A stretch of 12,381 bases of DNA from Gammaproteobacteria bacterium. Its GTDB lineage: Bacteria; Pseudomonadota; Gammaproteobacteria; Arenicellales; JAOTYS01. Under the pieces are notes generated by a model, which searched no databases, was not told the DNA's origin, and saw only the letters and a list, made by a program, of their open reading frames with translations. Of this stretch, positions 5,586 to 12,381 are shown piece after piece (the first letter of the stretch is position 1; every line of letters begins with the position of its first letter). The stretch is from contig JAOTYS010000093.1 of NCBI GenBank assembly GCA_029861795.1, positions 1 through 12,381 on the forward strand, in the 5' to 3' direction. The translations under genes were made by a program, and so were the position numbers.

Positions 5586-7433
5586 TCAATCCAGCTCAAA
5601 CTCGTCCTGCCAGGAGCCATCGTCGGCAAAGGACGGTTGTTCCCGCTTATCAAGAAGGAAGTTTTCTACCACCAGATAGTCCATCTCTGTGCGCATGAAG
5701 CAACGGTAGGCATCCTCGGTCGTTCTCACAATAGGTTCACCGCGCACGTTAAATGAAGTATTAACCAATACACCACAGCCCGTGCGCGCCTCGAATGCCT
5801 TGAGCAAAGCGTGGTAGCGCGGATTAGTCTCCGGGTGCACAGTCTGCACCCGGGCGGAGTAATCAACATGGGTAATGGCAGGCAATGCGGAACGTTTGAG
5901 ATTTAGCCTCTCTAGACCTGATAGCTGCTGCTGTTCCTCAGTTAAAGGGGTGCGCAGCGAGTCCTTTACCGGGGCGACGATGAGCATGTAGGGGCTGGCC
6001 GTCTGCTGCTCAAAGTAGTCGTCCACCCGCTCGGCCAACACAGATGGGGCGAAAGGCCGGAACGATTCCCGGTACTTGATCTTCAGGTTCATTACCGACT
6101 GCATCTTGGCGCTGCGTGGGTCCCCGATAATGGACCGGCCACCAAGGGCCCTGGGTCCGAATTCCATACGTCCCTGGGCCCAGCCGATGACATTCTCCTC
6201 CTCGAGCAGCTCAGCAAGCTTGGGCAGCAGCTCGGCGTCGCTTAGTTCCCGGTACACCGCACCCTGGGCATCCAGGTCGGCGCGGATACCTTCGGCGGAA
6301 AAGCCAGGCCCCAGGAAGGCGCCTTCCATAGCGTCCATAGCACCATTCAGCTTCCGGTCGCCGTCCAGGTAGTCATGCCAGACGATGGCCGCTGCACCCA
6401 CGGCACCACCCGCATCGCCAGCCGCCGGTTGTATCCAGATATTCTGGAAGGGCCCTTCCCGAAGAATCCGGCCATTGGCGACGCAATTGAGCGCCACACC
6501 TCCGGCCAGGCAGAGATTCTTTTCACCGGTCTCGGCGTGAATGGTCCGCGCGAGCCTTAAAACTACTTTCTCGGTCACCTTCTGGATAGAGGCAGCGATA
6601 TCCATCTCTCTCTGGGAAATATCACTTTCGGGTCGACGGGGCGGTCCGTCGAATAACTGATCAAACCGTTCGTTGGTCATGGTCAAACCCGTGCAGTAAT
6701 TGAAATACCGCATGTCCAGCCGGAAGGTGCCGTCGTCCTTGAGATCCAGAAGCTTTTCAAGGATCAGATCCACATACCTGGGTTCGCCATAAGGCGCCAG
6801 TCCCATGAGTTTGTATTCGCCAGAATTGACCTTGAAGCCGGTGAAATAGGTAAAGGCCGAATACAGGAGGCCCAGAGAATGGGGAAAGTCGATCTCCCAG
6901 AGGGGAGTAAGACTCTTACCCTCTCCCTGCCAGACCGTGGTCGTGGCCCACTCGCCGACGCCGTCCAGGCACAATACCGCGGCCTGCTCGAAAGGACTGA
7001 AATAGAATGCCGATGCCGCGTGCGAGTGGTGATGCTCGGCGAACAAGATTTTCGACACTTCGTCAGGGTTACAGTTACCAAGCGCCGCAAACTCTCTTTT
7101 CAGGGTGGTCTTGAGGAAAAGTTTCTCCTTGAGCCAGATAGGCATGGCCGCCGTAAAGGAGCGGATACCGTTGGGTGCATAACTCAGATGGGTCTCCAGC
7201 AGACGCTCAAACTTCACCAGGGGCTTGTCATAGAAGACAATGTGATCCAGATCTTGCAGAGTAATTCCTGCCTCAGCCAGACAGTATTGGGCGGCGCCCG
7301 AGGGAAAGCTCGCATCATGCTTCTTTCGAGTGAACCGCTCTTCCTGCGCAGCCGCCACAATCTCTCCATCACGCAGCAACGCCCCCGCGCTGTCGTGGTA
7401 ATACGCGGATATCCCAAGAATGTGTTTGGCCAT
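5586..7433 (-). CDS. Carbamoyltransferase, NodU/TobZ family
   Basis: The 615-residue enzyme would transfer a carbamoyl group from carbamoyl phosphate, via carbamoyl-AMP, to a hydroxyl of a sugar or metabolite in the cytoplasm. The N-terminal Kae1-like domain starts with ILGISAYYHDSAG (His13, Asp14) and carries the HHHSHAA metal-binding cluster (134-140), LDGVGEW (156-162), SGEYKLMGLAPYG (204-216) and GGVALNCVAN (311-320). The C-terminal YrdC-like domain has GRMEFGPRALGGRSI (421-435), SFRPFAPSVL (457-466) and VLVNTSFNVRGEPIV (555-569). All key regions are present at the usual family length, so the enzyme looks intact. ATG 7433 fits the conserved N-terminus; the upstream GAG is a weak Shine-Dalgarno. 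It leads the operon with the SxtJ and DUF5989 genes. The acceptor is unknown. Confidence 0.95.
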   Translation of the reverse strand: MAKHILGISAYYHDSAGALLRDGEIVAAAQEERFTRKKHDASFPSGAAQYCLAEAGITLQDLDHIVFYDKPLVKFERLLETHLSYAPNGIRSFTAAMPIWLKEKLFLKTTLKREFAALGNCNPDEVSKILFAEHHHSHAASAFYFSPFEQAAVLCLDGVGEWATTTVWQGEGKSLTPLWEIDFPHSLGLLYSAFTYFTGFKVNSGEYKLMGLAPYGEPRYVDLILEKLLDLKDDGTFRLDMRYFNYCTGLTMTNERFDQLFDGPPRRPESDISQREMDIAASIQKVTEKVVLRLARTIHAETGEKNLCLAGGVALNCVANGRILREGPFQNIWIQPAAGDAGGAVGAAAIVWHDYLDGDRKLNGAMDAMEGAFLGPGFSAEGIRADLDAQGAVYRELSDAELLPKLAELLEEENVIGWAQGRMEFGPRALGGRSIIGDPRSAKMQSVMNLKIKYRESFRPFAPSVLAERVDDYFEQQTASPYMLIVAPVKDSLRTPLTEEQQQLSGLERLNLKRSALPAITHVDYSARVQTVHPETNPRYHALLKAFEARTGCGVLVNTSFNVRGEPIVRTTEDAYRCFMRTEMDYLVVENFLLDKREQPSFADDGSWQDEFELD

Positions 7434-7764
7434 GGTTACTCTAAATTATCCCGAAGCGATGAACATAACACAAGATAAAATCAATTCAATCAACTTATTA
7501 CATAAACACTTGGCCAAAGCGCTGGAATTTCTGTTGCGCTGTCGGAGCCAGCCGCGAGTCGAAACGATCTCGAATCCCTGCGGCGATTCCCGATGTCGAG
7601 CAAGGGGCTGTGCATCATCCGGAAGAGAAGCTGTTTTGAAGTAAAGGGCGCTATCGGCTCCGCCAACTCCAGTCCTTCGACCTATGACTGCCGATGTCCG
7701 TTTTCAAGCACCACCATAAGGATCACCTGATTCGTGGTCCAGGAAAAAAATTGCTATCCGTTGC
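7434..7764. other. 331-bp gap between SGNH and carbamoyltransferase genes
   Basis: No convincing gene was found on either strand. The part next to the carbamoyltransferase start is AT-rich and probably holds a promoter; the rest has ordinary base composition and no clear repeat. A gap this size within otherwise compact same-strand genes suggests a lost gene or a separate transcription start. Confidence 0.4.
7465..7493 (-). promoter_or_regulatory. Candidate sigma-70 promoter for carbamoyltransferase operon
   Basis: On the minus strand, TTGATT (7493-7488) and TGTTAT (7470-7465) are separated by 17 bp, each matching four of six consensus bases. The start codon is about 30 bp further on. The surrounding sequence is AT-rich. 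No operator-like palindrome was seen. Confidence 0.3.
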
Positions 7765-9024
7765 TCAATTTTGGTCACGCAGATGCTGCATCAGAGCTTC
7801 TGCGAGCAGCCGATTGGCTGCTGCCGTGGCGTGGCCGTCATTCGGAATTTCGTAGTCAGCCTGTTCTGATGGGGCCGGCCCGAAAGCCTTAACCTCAAAC
7901 AAATCTGACACCTTGATCGTGGGGATCTCTTTTTCTGCCAGGCCCTCCAGTATTAGTGACGATTCCTCGGTTTCGTCATCCCAGAACAGCACCATGAACT
8001 CGGCCCCGTAGTCCTGCTCCAGAATGGCGGCGGCCTTGTCGACAATGGCCATCATTAGACGGACGCTTTCCTCGGGGTCTTTCGCTTTGGTTCCAAACAA
8101 GAGATTACCTGTCCAGTCCACAACGCGGCTACGACGGGCCACTTTTACGAGCTGAAGATAGCGATAGTAGACTTGAATGTAATCGTCTGAGACATCGGTA
8201 AAGCGTCCCCGATACTGCACACTTCCGGTCTCGTTCAGCTCATACTCAGGACCCACTGGATCCCACCATGCTTCCCCGATTGCCCGGCGTGCATGATCAG
8301 GGATACCTTCATAGACGGCAACAGCGACGGAATCGTAACCGAAGTTCCGCGGGTTCCCCAATTCTATAGACCTTAACATCTGATGTGGTCCGTATCCGCT
8401 AAACCCCAGATTTAATATCGGGCGTCTCCAACCAGTCTCGGCCGCGAGGTAATAAGGCAGTGTCTCGTCATCATTGACGCCTTCACCAAAAGCCATTGAA
8501 CCCCCATAAAAAACAATGGGCGCCTCTGCTTCCTCATCTCCCGTGAATCCTGGCGTCTGGCGATACCCGTCCTCATTGATGGTATAGATAACATCATAGA
8601 GCTTCTCATTACCGACAGTTTTCCATGACCTCACGGCCCTTGCCGGATAGATCTGGTAACCCAGATCTCCTCCATTTTTCCTGAGAGGCTGCGAGTAGCC
8701 CTTGCTAAACCTGGAGGTATTCTGCTGCGATTTCAGGTCATTCGGCTCGGCGAGGGACAATGCCAATTCCGCTATTGCCAGACTGAACAGCAATGCGGAC
8801 AGGAAGACAAAACAATCTCTAATCCACGACGTAGACAGCGCCCAACCGGCTACTGCACAAATGATGAAGCAAAGCGAATAAATCCAAACAAAATCGTTAT
8901 TGATCAGCCAGAAGGCCGTGACAAGACAGATGACCACGGCTCCCAGGACTATGATTAGATCAATGAACTTTCGCCCTCGAAGTCGGCTGGGGGTATGCGT
9001 ACTAGCGTCTGACGAAACATTCAT
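7765..9024 (-). CDS. Membrane-anchored SGNH/GDSL-type hydrolase or acyltransferase-like protein
   Basis: From ATG 9024 the product has 419 residues. Three membrane helices at about 20-40, 44-63 and 71-92 precede a globular domain that is probably periplasmic. This domain shows SGNH block I FYGGSMAFGEG (catalytic Ser176), the GFSGYG segment (207-212) and the C-terminal NDGHAT motif (Asp396, His398), which together give a Ser-Asp-His set. Proteins of this type often accompany carbamoyltransferase/SxtJ genes and may add or remove O-acyl groups on surface polymers; that role is inferred. A TTG at 9057 lies in the same frame but is not preferred, because the ATG has GGAG 11 bp upstream as in the mirrored methyltransferase gene. 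The promoter, leader and first nine codons come from the right terminal repeat. Confidence 0.8.
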   Translation of the reverse strand: MNVSSDASTHTPSRLRGRKFIDLIIVLGAVVICLVTAFWLINNDFVWIYSLCFIICAVAGWALSTSWIRDCFVFLSALLFSLAIAELALSLAEPNDLKSQQNTSRFSKGYSQPLRKNGGDLGYQIYPARAVRSWKTVGNEKLYDVIYTINEDGYRQTPGFTGDEEAEAPIVFYGGSMAFGEGVNDDETLPYYLAAETGWRRPILNLGFSGYGPHQMLRSIELGNPRNFGYDSVAVAVYEGIPDHARRAIGEAWWDPVGPEYELNETGSVQYRGRFTDVSDDYIQVYYRYLQLVKVARRSRVVDWTGNLLFGTKAKDPEESVRLMMAIVDKAAAILEQDYGAEFMVLFWDDETEESSLILEGLAEKEIPTIKVSDLFEVKAFGPAPSEQADYEIPNDGHATAAANRLLAEALMQHLRDQN

Positions 9025-9065
9025 TCGGGTGTGGACTCCAGTCTGTATCGTAGGCAAAGAAACAT
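9021..9065 (-). CDS. 14-residue upstream leader ORF, coupled to SGNH gene
   Basis: ATG 9065 opens a frame encoding MFLCLRYRLESTPE, ending in a TGA (9023-9021) that overlaps the SGNH start as ATGA. It is the counterpart of the leader at 3737-3781, with the reading frame, length and overlap preserved and mostly mild differences. Translation is not proven. Confidence 0.4.
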   Translation of the reverse strand: MFLCLRYRLESTPE

Positions 9066-9071
9066 TTACAC

Positions 9072-9077
9072 ATTATA
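9072..9077 (-). promoter_or_regulatory. -10 box TATAAT, SGNH gene promoter
   Basis: A perfect -10 hexamer on the minus strand, 47 bp upstream of ATG 9024, mirrors the one at 3725. The first A of the upstream leader ORF is seven bases beyond the box, a normal distance for a transcription start. No good -35 is present here either. Confidence 0.45.
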
Positions 9078-9120
9078 TAGGTTGTCACTCCAATACCATT
9101 CTTCTACCCAGAGATTATTG

Positions 9121-9135
9121 GGTTCTATCAGAACC
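9121..9135. promoter_or_regulatory. GGTTCT(N3)AGAACC palindrome, candidate operator (right)
   Basis: This is the counterpart of the 3667-3681 site, with six-base half-sites intact and one changed base next to the centre. It lies 43 bp upstream of the TATAAT box of the SGNH gene, the same distance as on the left. Confidence 0.4.
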
Positions 9136-9163
9136 GTAGGTACACTATTGACAATGCGATATT

Positions 9164-9200
9164 GCGGGTGTCGTCTAATTATAGGGCCTCAGCTTCCCAA
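9164..9200 (+). pseudogene. tRNA-Gly 5' half, truncated after the anticodon loop
   Basis: The sequence begins GCGGGTGTCGTCTAATTA and continues to CAGCTTCCCAA, matching tRNA-Gly from the acceptor stem to the end of the CCC anticodon loop. It then diverges; the T-arm and CCA are absent. The D-arm resembles that of the downstream tRNA at 9286 more than that of the tRNA at 270. It stops at the same tRNA position as the fragment at 2509-2545. Confidence 0.7.
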
Positions 9201-9218
9201 GAACCCGCCTGAGGTTCT
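9200..9218. repeat. AGAACC-7-GGTTCT hairpin
   Basis: A 6-bp inverted repeat with a 7-base loop directly follows the truncated tRNA. Its half-sites are the same hexamers as in the palindromes at 3667 and 9121, but in the opposite order. It may be a chance match or a trace of the recombination site. Confidence 0.3.
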
Positions 9219-9285
9219 CTTGGCGAGGACAAATGATCGGAAAGCAAAAGCTTACATTCGGCCACACCACGGTCTAGTCAACAAT

Positions 9286-9360
9286 GCGGGCGTCGTATAA
9301 TGGTTATTACCTTGGCTTCCCAAGCCAAAGATGATGGTTCGATTCCCTTCACCCGCTCCA
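9286..9360 (+). tRNA. tRNA-Gly (anticodon CCC), apparently chimeric
   Basis: The 75-base sequence has a D-arm (TCGTATAATGG) typical of tRNA-Gly(UCC)-like genes, an anticodon stem TTGGC/GCCAA with anticodon CCC at 9319-9321, a TTCGATT T-loop and an encoded CCA. The acceptor stem GCGGGCG faces CACCCGC, giving a C-A mismatch at pair 6-67, and the T-stem GATGG/CCCTT has one T-C mismatch; the top of the D-stem also has a T-T pair. The 3' part fits the tRNA at 270 instead, as expected if an island replaced it on integration. It may be a weakened or dead tRNA. Confidence 0.75.
9336..9360 (+). repeat. Candidate attachment site, right (tRNA-Gly 3' end)
   Basis: This stretch is identical over 25 bp to 319-343, in direct orientation, ending at the CCA of the second tRNA-Gly. 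It causes the stem mismatches in that tRNA, which supports its arrival by recombination. Confidence 0.6.
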
Positions 9361-9477
9361 TTTTCCCTCCCACCGTTTCTGGTTCCCGGTAGACCATCGA
9401 CGAGGCTGCGATCCCGCGTCGCTTGAATCCCGATACCCTGCGATCAACAATGAATCATCTCGTCGCTGGGAGGCGTC

Positions 9478-10743
9478 ATGCTGTTATTGTTCACTGCTGT
9501 AGGTGTTGTGCTCGTTGTTTCGTTCCTGTGTTCCATTTTCGAATCAGTACTATTGTCACTGACGCGACCGCAGGTTGAAGTCCTCGTCAAGGTAGACAAA
9601 CATGCCGGACGCCTGCTGGCGGGCTTCAAGGAAAACATGGACGTGCCGATCGCGGCGATCCTGATACTCAACACGGCGGCACATACGATCGGTGCGGCCG
9701 TCGCCGGTGCAAGTTACATGAATGCCCTCGGCGCCGGTACTCTGTGGATCTTCTCGATTATTTTCACGATTGCCGTACTGTTGTTCACGGAGATCATTCC
9801 CAAGACGCTCGGCATCGCGCACGCACGCGCACTCGCTGCGCCTGTGGCCTACGGCGTCAATTTTCTCACGACCCTGCTGCGACCGCTGGTATGGCTGAGC
9901 GAGCAGATCTCTCGTTCTATTCGCAGTGACATCGAAGTCCCTGTGACTTCGACGGAAGAAATTCGATTGCTGGCATCGTTGGGGCGCAGCGAGGGCGTGG
10001 TGGGCGACCAGACAGCCGAGATAATCGTTGGCGCAACGCACCTGCGCTACCTGCGCGCTCATGACGTGATGTTGCCGCGCGAAGACGTCCGTTTCCTGTC
10101 GGCGACAATGGACCGCGATGAGGCTGCGGAACTCGTGCGGGAATCCGGTCACAGCCGATTTCCGTTCTCGCCGACACTGGACCTGGGCGATGCAACCGGT
10201 GTCGTACTTGCTAAAGACCTGTTGTACTGGCTGCTACAAAATGACGACGGCAAAATCGATTGGGACGCCGTAAGCAAGGAAGCACTCGTCGTGCCCGATA
10301 GCGCGCCGCTGCCTCAGTTATTGCACACGTACCAGGATACCCGTCGCCACCTGGCTATCGTCGTCGACGAGTACGGTAGCGTGGAGGGAATTGCAACGCT
10401 CGAAGATGTGCTCGAGGAGATCGTCGGCGAAATCGACGACGAGAGCGATCTGCCGGCCGATGACTTTCAAGAAAGACCCGACGGATCACTCCTGCTGGGC
10501 GCGCATGTCGATCTGCGCAAATTATCTGACAGGCTCGGCATCGCCTGGGATCCGAACATTGAGGTCGCGACAGCCGGTGGCCTCGTCACAGAAACACTCG
10601 AGCGAATTCCGGTTGCCGGTGACTCCATTGACTGGAATGGTTTCCATATAGAAGTGCTAAGAGCCGATCGACGACGCGCCAGACTCCTGAAGGTCAGTAA
10701 GCGAGATTCCGCGCATTCAATCAAGGGGGGAGATGAATCATGA
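9478..10743 (+). CDS. CNNM/CBS-domain membrane protein (CorB/hemolysin-like family)
   Basis: The product has 421 residues. An N-terminal CNNM (DUF21) membrane domain spans about 1-150, with hydrophobic segments near 1-22, 55-80, 86-106 and 120-142, the ESVLLSLTR segment and the TEIIPKTLG motif (104-112). A pair of CBS domains follows: about 197-252 (VMLPREDV... HSRFPF) and 265-320 (VVPDSAPL... [26 protein letters not shown]). A CorC_HlyC domain (about 335-407) ends the protein. This is the complete architecture of a family implicated in Mg2+ or cation export in the inner membrane. GGGAGG at 9468-9473 precedes the ATG. It lies just outside the island, 117 bp after the tRNA, and converges with yheS with only 18 bp between them. 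Confidence 0.92.
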   Translation: MLLLFTAVGVVLVVSFLCSIFESVLLSLTRPQVEVLVKVDKHAGRLLAGFKENMDVPIAAILILNTAAHTIGAAVAGASYMNALGAGTLWIFSIIFTIAVLLFTEIIPKTLGIAHARALAAPVAYGVNFLTTLLRPLVWLSEQISRSIRSDIEVPVTSTEEIRLLASLGRSEGVVGDQTAEIIVGATHLRYLRAHDVMLPREDVRFLSATMDRDEAAELVRESGHSRFPFSPTLDLGDATGVVLAKDLLYWLLQNDDGKIDWDAVSKEALVVPDSAPLPQLLHTYQDTRRHLAIVVDEYGSVEGIATLEDVLEEIVGEIDDESDLPADDFQERPDGSLLLGAHVDLRKLSDRLGIAWDPNIEVATAGGLVTETLERIPVAGDSIDWNGFHIEVLRADRRRARLLKVSKRDSAHSIKGGDES

Positions 10744-10761
10744 CGCAGCAACGATTAAGGT

Positions 10762-12381
10762 CTAATCTGCCGCTTCCAGCGCTTCACTCGCTTCCAGCCA
10801 GTTCCACTCCAGGGTTTGGATTTCAGCTTTCCTGTCCACTTGGTCCTGAACCAGCTGGGTTAGCTCAGCTTTGCGCTCCTGATCCGTATAAATAGCCTCA
10901 TCGGTGAGGCGTTGCTCAACAGCCTCAAGTTCTGCGCGGCGGTCAACAAGCTGCTTCTCGATGTCGCGGACCTTGTCATACATCGGTTTTAGGCGCTGGC
11001 GACGCTGTGCCTGCTCCTGGCGCTGCTGTTTCTTGCTGATTTGTTTGCGTGGTGTTTCTTTTTTCTCATAATCAAATTTGCTTTGCCCCAGTTCTTGCTC
11101 TTTGAGCCAGGCCGGGTATTCGTCGAGGCTCCGCTTGAAACGATCGACAATGCCGTCGTGCACGATCAACAACTCATCACAGACGCTTCTGAGCAGGTGG
11201 CGATCATGCGAGATGACGACCAGCGCCCCCGTGTATTCGATCAGTGCGACGCTCAGCGCCTGACGCATCTCGAGATCAAGGTGGTTAGTCGGTTCATCGA
11301 GTAACAACAGATTGGGTTGCTGGCGAATCATCAGGGCCAACACCAGTCGTGCCTTCTCGCCACCCGAAAACGGCGCCACCGGTTCGAAGATGCGCTCACC
11401 GCTGAAGCCGAAACGACCGAGGTAATTGCGGTGGTCCTGCTCACGATCACCGGCAGCGTGCACGCGTAAATGATCGATGGGACTCTGCTCCGGTTTAAGC
11501 AGTTCCAACTGGTGCTGGGCGAAGTAGCCAATCTTCGTGTCTTTGCTCAGTACCCGCTCGCCTTCGAGTAAGGTACTGCCGCTGGCTAAAGCTTTCACCA
11601 GCGTCGACTTGCCGGCGCCGTTGACGCCCAGCAGCCCGATGCGGTCGCCGGCCGACAGATTCAGATTGACCTGGCTAAGCACCGGCCCCTGATTACTACC
11701 GTCGTAGCCCAGCACGGCGTCCGTCAGACCCAGGAGATGTTGCGGCTGCTTTTTGGGCTCGAAAAAATGAAACCGAAACGGTGAGTCAACGTGTGCGGGC
11801 GCAATCTTTTGCATACGTTCGAGCATTTTCAATCGACTCTGTGCCTGACGGGCCTTTGACGCTTTGTACCGAAAACGATCCACGTAGCCTTGAATGTGCT
11901 TGATGTCTTTTTGCTGACGCGCATACATGGCCTGCTGCTGCGCAAGCTGTTCGGCACGCTGCTTTTCGAACTGGCTGTAGTTTCCCGTAAACAGTCGGAT
12001 TTCCTGGTATTCGATGTGGGCAATACGCGTACAGACCGCGTCGAGGAAATCGCGGTCATGCGAAACGACGAGCAAGATGCCTTCGTAACGCTTCAGCCAG
12101 CGTTCGAGCCACAGTATGGCGGGCAGATCCAGGTGGTTGGTGGGTTCGTCCAGCAGCAGGATGTCGGAGCGACACATGAGCGCACGCGCGAGGTTAAGGC
12201 GCATGCGCCAGCCACCGGAAAAGTCATTAACTGGCTGCTGTATTTCATTATCCGAGAAGCCCAGCCCGTGCAAAAGCCTGGCACCGCGAGCCTCGGCACT
12301 GAATCCGTCGATGACTTCCATGCGTTCGTACAACACATGCGGCGCGGCACCGTGTTCTTTCGCTTCACTCTCCGCTATGGC
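10762..12381 (-). CDS. yheS: ABC-F ATPase YheS, lacking the N-terminus (partial)
   Basis: The frame is open to the window edge and gives 539 residues, so about the first 100 of the roughly 640-residue family length lie outside. The visible part has the first-domain signature FSGGWRMRLNLARAL (about 12183-12227) and Walker B LLLLDEPTNHLD. A basic, glutamine-rich linker follows (EKQRAEQLAQQQAMYARQQ ... FRYKASKARQAQSR). The second domain has Walker A GVNGAGKST (about 11606-11632), signature FSGGEKARLVLAL (about 11335-11373) and Walker B LLLLDEPTNHLD. A C-terminal coiled coil rich in Gln, Arg and Glu ends at TAG 10762-10764. ABC-F proteins act on the ribosome rather than in membrane transport. The wording of the motifs matches E. 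coli YheS more closely than Uup or EttA. Confidence 0.92.
   Translation of the reverse strand, partial: AIAESEAKEHGAAPHVLYERMEVIDGFSAEARGARLLHGLGFSDNEIQQPVNDFSGGWRMRLNLARALMCRSDILLLDEPTNHLDLPAILWLERWLKRYEGILLVVSHDRDFLDAVCTRIAHIEYQEIRLFTGNYSQFEKQRAEQLAQQQAMYARQQKDIKHIQGYVDRFRYKASKARQAQSRLKMLERMQKIAPAHVDSPFRFHFFEPKKQPQHLLGLTDAVLGYDGSNQGPVLSQVNLNLSAGDRIGLLGVNGAGKSTLVKALASGSTLLEGERVLSKDTKIGYFAQHQLELLKPEQSPIDHLRVHAAGDREQDHRNYLGRFGFSGERIFEPVAPFSGGEKARLVLALMIRQQPNLLLLDEPTNHLDLEMRQALSVALIEYTGALVVISHDRHLLRSVCDELLIVHDGIVDRFKRSLDEYPAWLKEQELGQSKFDYEKKETPRKQISKKQQRQEQAQRRQRLKPMYDKVRDIEKQLVDRRAELEAVEQRLTDEAIYTDQERKAELTQLVQDQVDRKAEIQTLEWNWLEASEALEAAD

Larger units (their letters stand above)
8998..9161 (-). 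repeat. 164-bp terminal inverted repeat, right copy
   Basis: This is the inverted mate of 3641-3804. It carries the same elements in the same order, directed leftward into the SGNH gene. The outer end, CAATGCGATA, is followed two bases later by a tRNA-Gly 5' half. Both arms end inward at the same codon (ACG, Thr9) of two unrelated genes, so this is not gene homology. Confidence 0.9.
344..9360. mobile_element. Genomic island between duplicated tRNA-Gly 3' ends
   Basis: The interval is bounded by the 25-bp direct repeats at 319-343 and 9336-9360. It contains only accessory-type content: two broken glycosyltransferases, an exported SDR, a methyltransferase, and a carbamoyltransferase/SxtJ/DUF5989/SGNH set. 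Internal tRNA-Gly 5' halves and tRNA-upstream repeats show it was built in more than one step. No integrase, transposase or conjugation gene is visible, so it is either a remnant or was mobilised in trans. The call rests on repeat structure and gene content, not on comparison with an empty site. Confidence 0.55.

Noticed and set aside
6879..7644. Plus-strand frames antisense to the carbamoyltransferase and in the gap after it
   Set aside because: The frame at 6879-7478 is antisense to the carbamoyltransferase. The one at 7420-7644 begins over its start and crosses the gap, with no recognisable motif and no ribosome-binding site.
344..9335. Integrase or transposase gene inside the island
   Set aside because: No frame on either strand shows recombinase motifs, so the island is called only from repeats and content.
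9444..10195. Minus-strand frames over the CNNM gene
   Set aside because: These are antisense frames in GC-rich coding DNA; the plus-strand protein has a complete domain architecture.
10744..10761. Intrinsic terminator between the CNNM gene and yheS
   Set aside because: Only 18 bp separate the stop codons, with no hairpin or T tract.
1..12381. CRISPR array or tandem direct repeats
   Set aside because: The repeated sequences found are tRNA pieces, the 31-bp tRNA-upstream segment and one inverted repeat; none is regularly spaced.

Overview
The window reads as a gammaproteobacterial chromosome, probably from an environmental or marine relative. The evidence is a YheS-type ABC-F ATPase, bacterial tRNA-Gly genes with encoded CCA, and core genes with gammaproteobacterial-type motifs; the genus cannot be told from the sequence. 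Core-like genes sit at both edges. On the left is the C-terminus of an SLC13-type permease (1-156). On the right are a CNNM/CBS membrane protein (9478-10743) and the convergent ABC-F gene yheS (10762 to the window end).

Between them lies an accessory island framed by two tRNA-Gly(CCC) genes at 270-343 and 9286-9360. Their last 25 bases are identical, and the right-hand tRNA looks chimeric. The 9.0-kb interval appears to have grown in layers at this tRNA. Layer A (344 to about 2425) holds two broken glycosyltransferase genes, one frameshifted and one with an in-frame amber codon. Layer B (about 2546-3592) holds one exported short-chain dehydrogenase. Layer C (3641-9161) is a 5.5-kb module. Between the layers lie three copies of a 31-bp sequence normally found upstream of the tRNA, and two tRNA-Gly 5' halves that stop just after the anticodon loop. 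No integrase or transposase is visible.

Layer C is the most unusual part. A 164-bp inverted repeat of about 92% identity forms both ends. Each copy carries a palindrome, a TATAAT box, a 14-codon upstream ORF, a ribosome-binding site, and the start plus first nine codons of the inward-facing gene. The two unrelated proteins at the ends, a zinc-ribbon methyltransferase and a membrane-anchored SGNH hydrolase, therefore begin with nearly the same peptide (MNVSSDxST). In between, on the minus strand, is the conserved set carbamoyltransferase, SxtJ-family membrane protein and a 50-residue DUF5989-type membrane protein that is easily missed by gene callers. Together with the SGNH enzyme these plausibly modify (carbamoylate, acylate or deacylate) a cell-surface glycan or secondary metabolite. 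The substrate is not evident.

The minus-strand genes 7433 to 5009 overlap or nearly touch and form an operon; the SGNH gene lies 331 bp upstream on the same strand. The methyltransferase gene runs toward this operon and is visibly more AT-rich than the rest, which suggests a separate origin.
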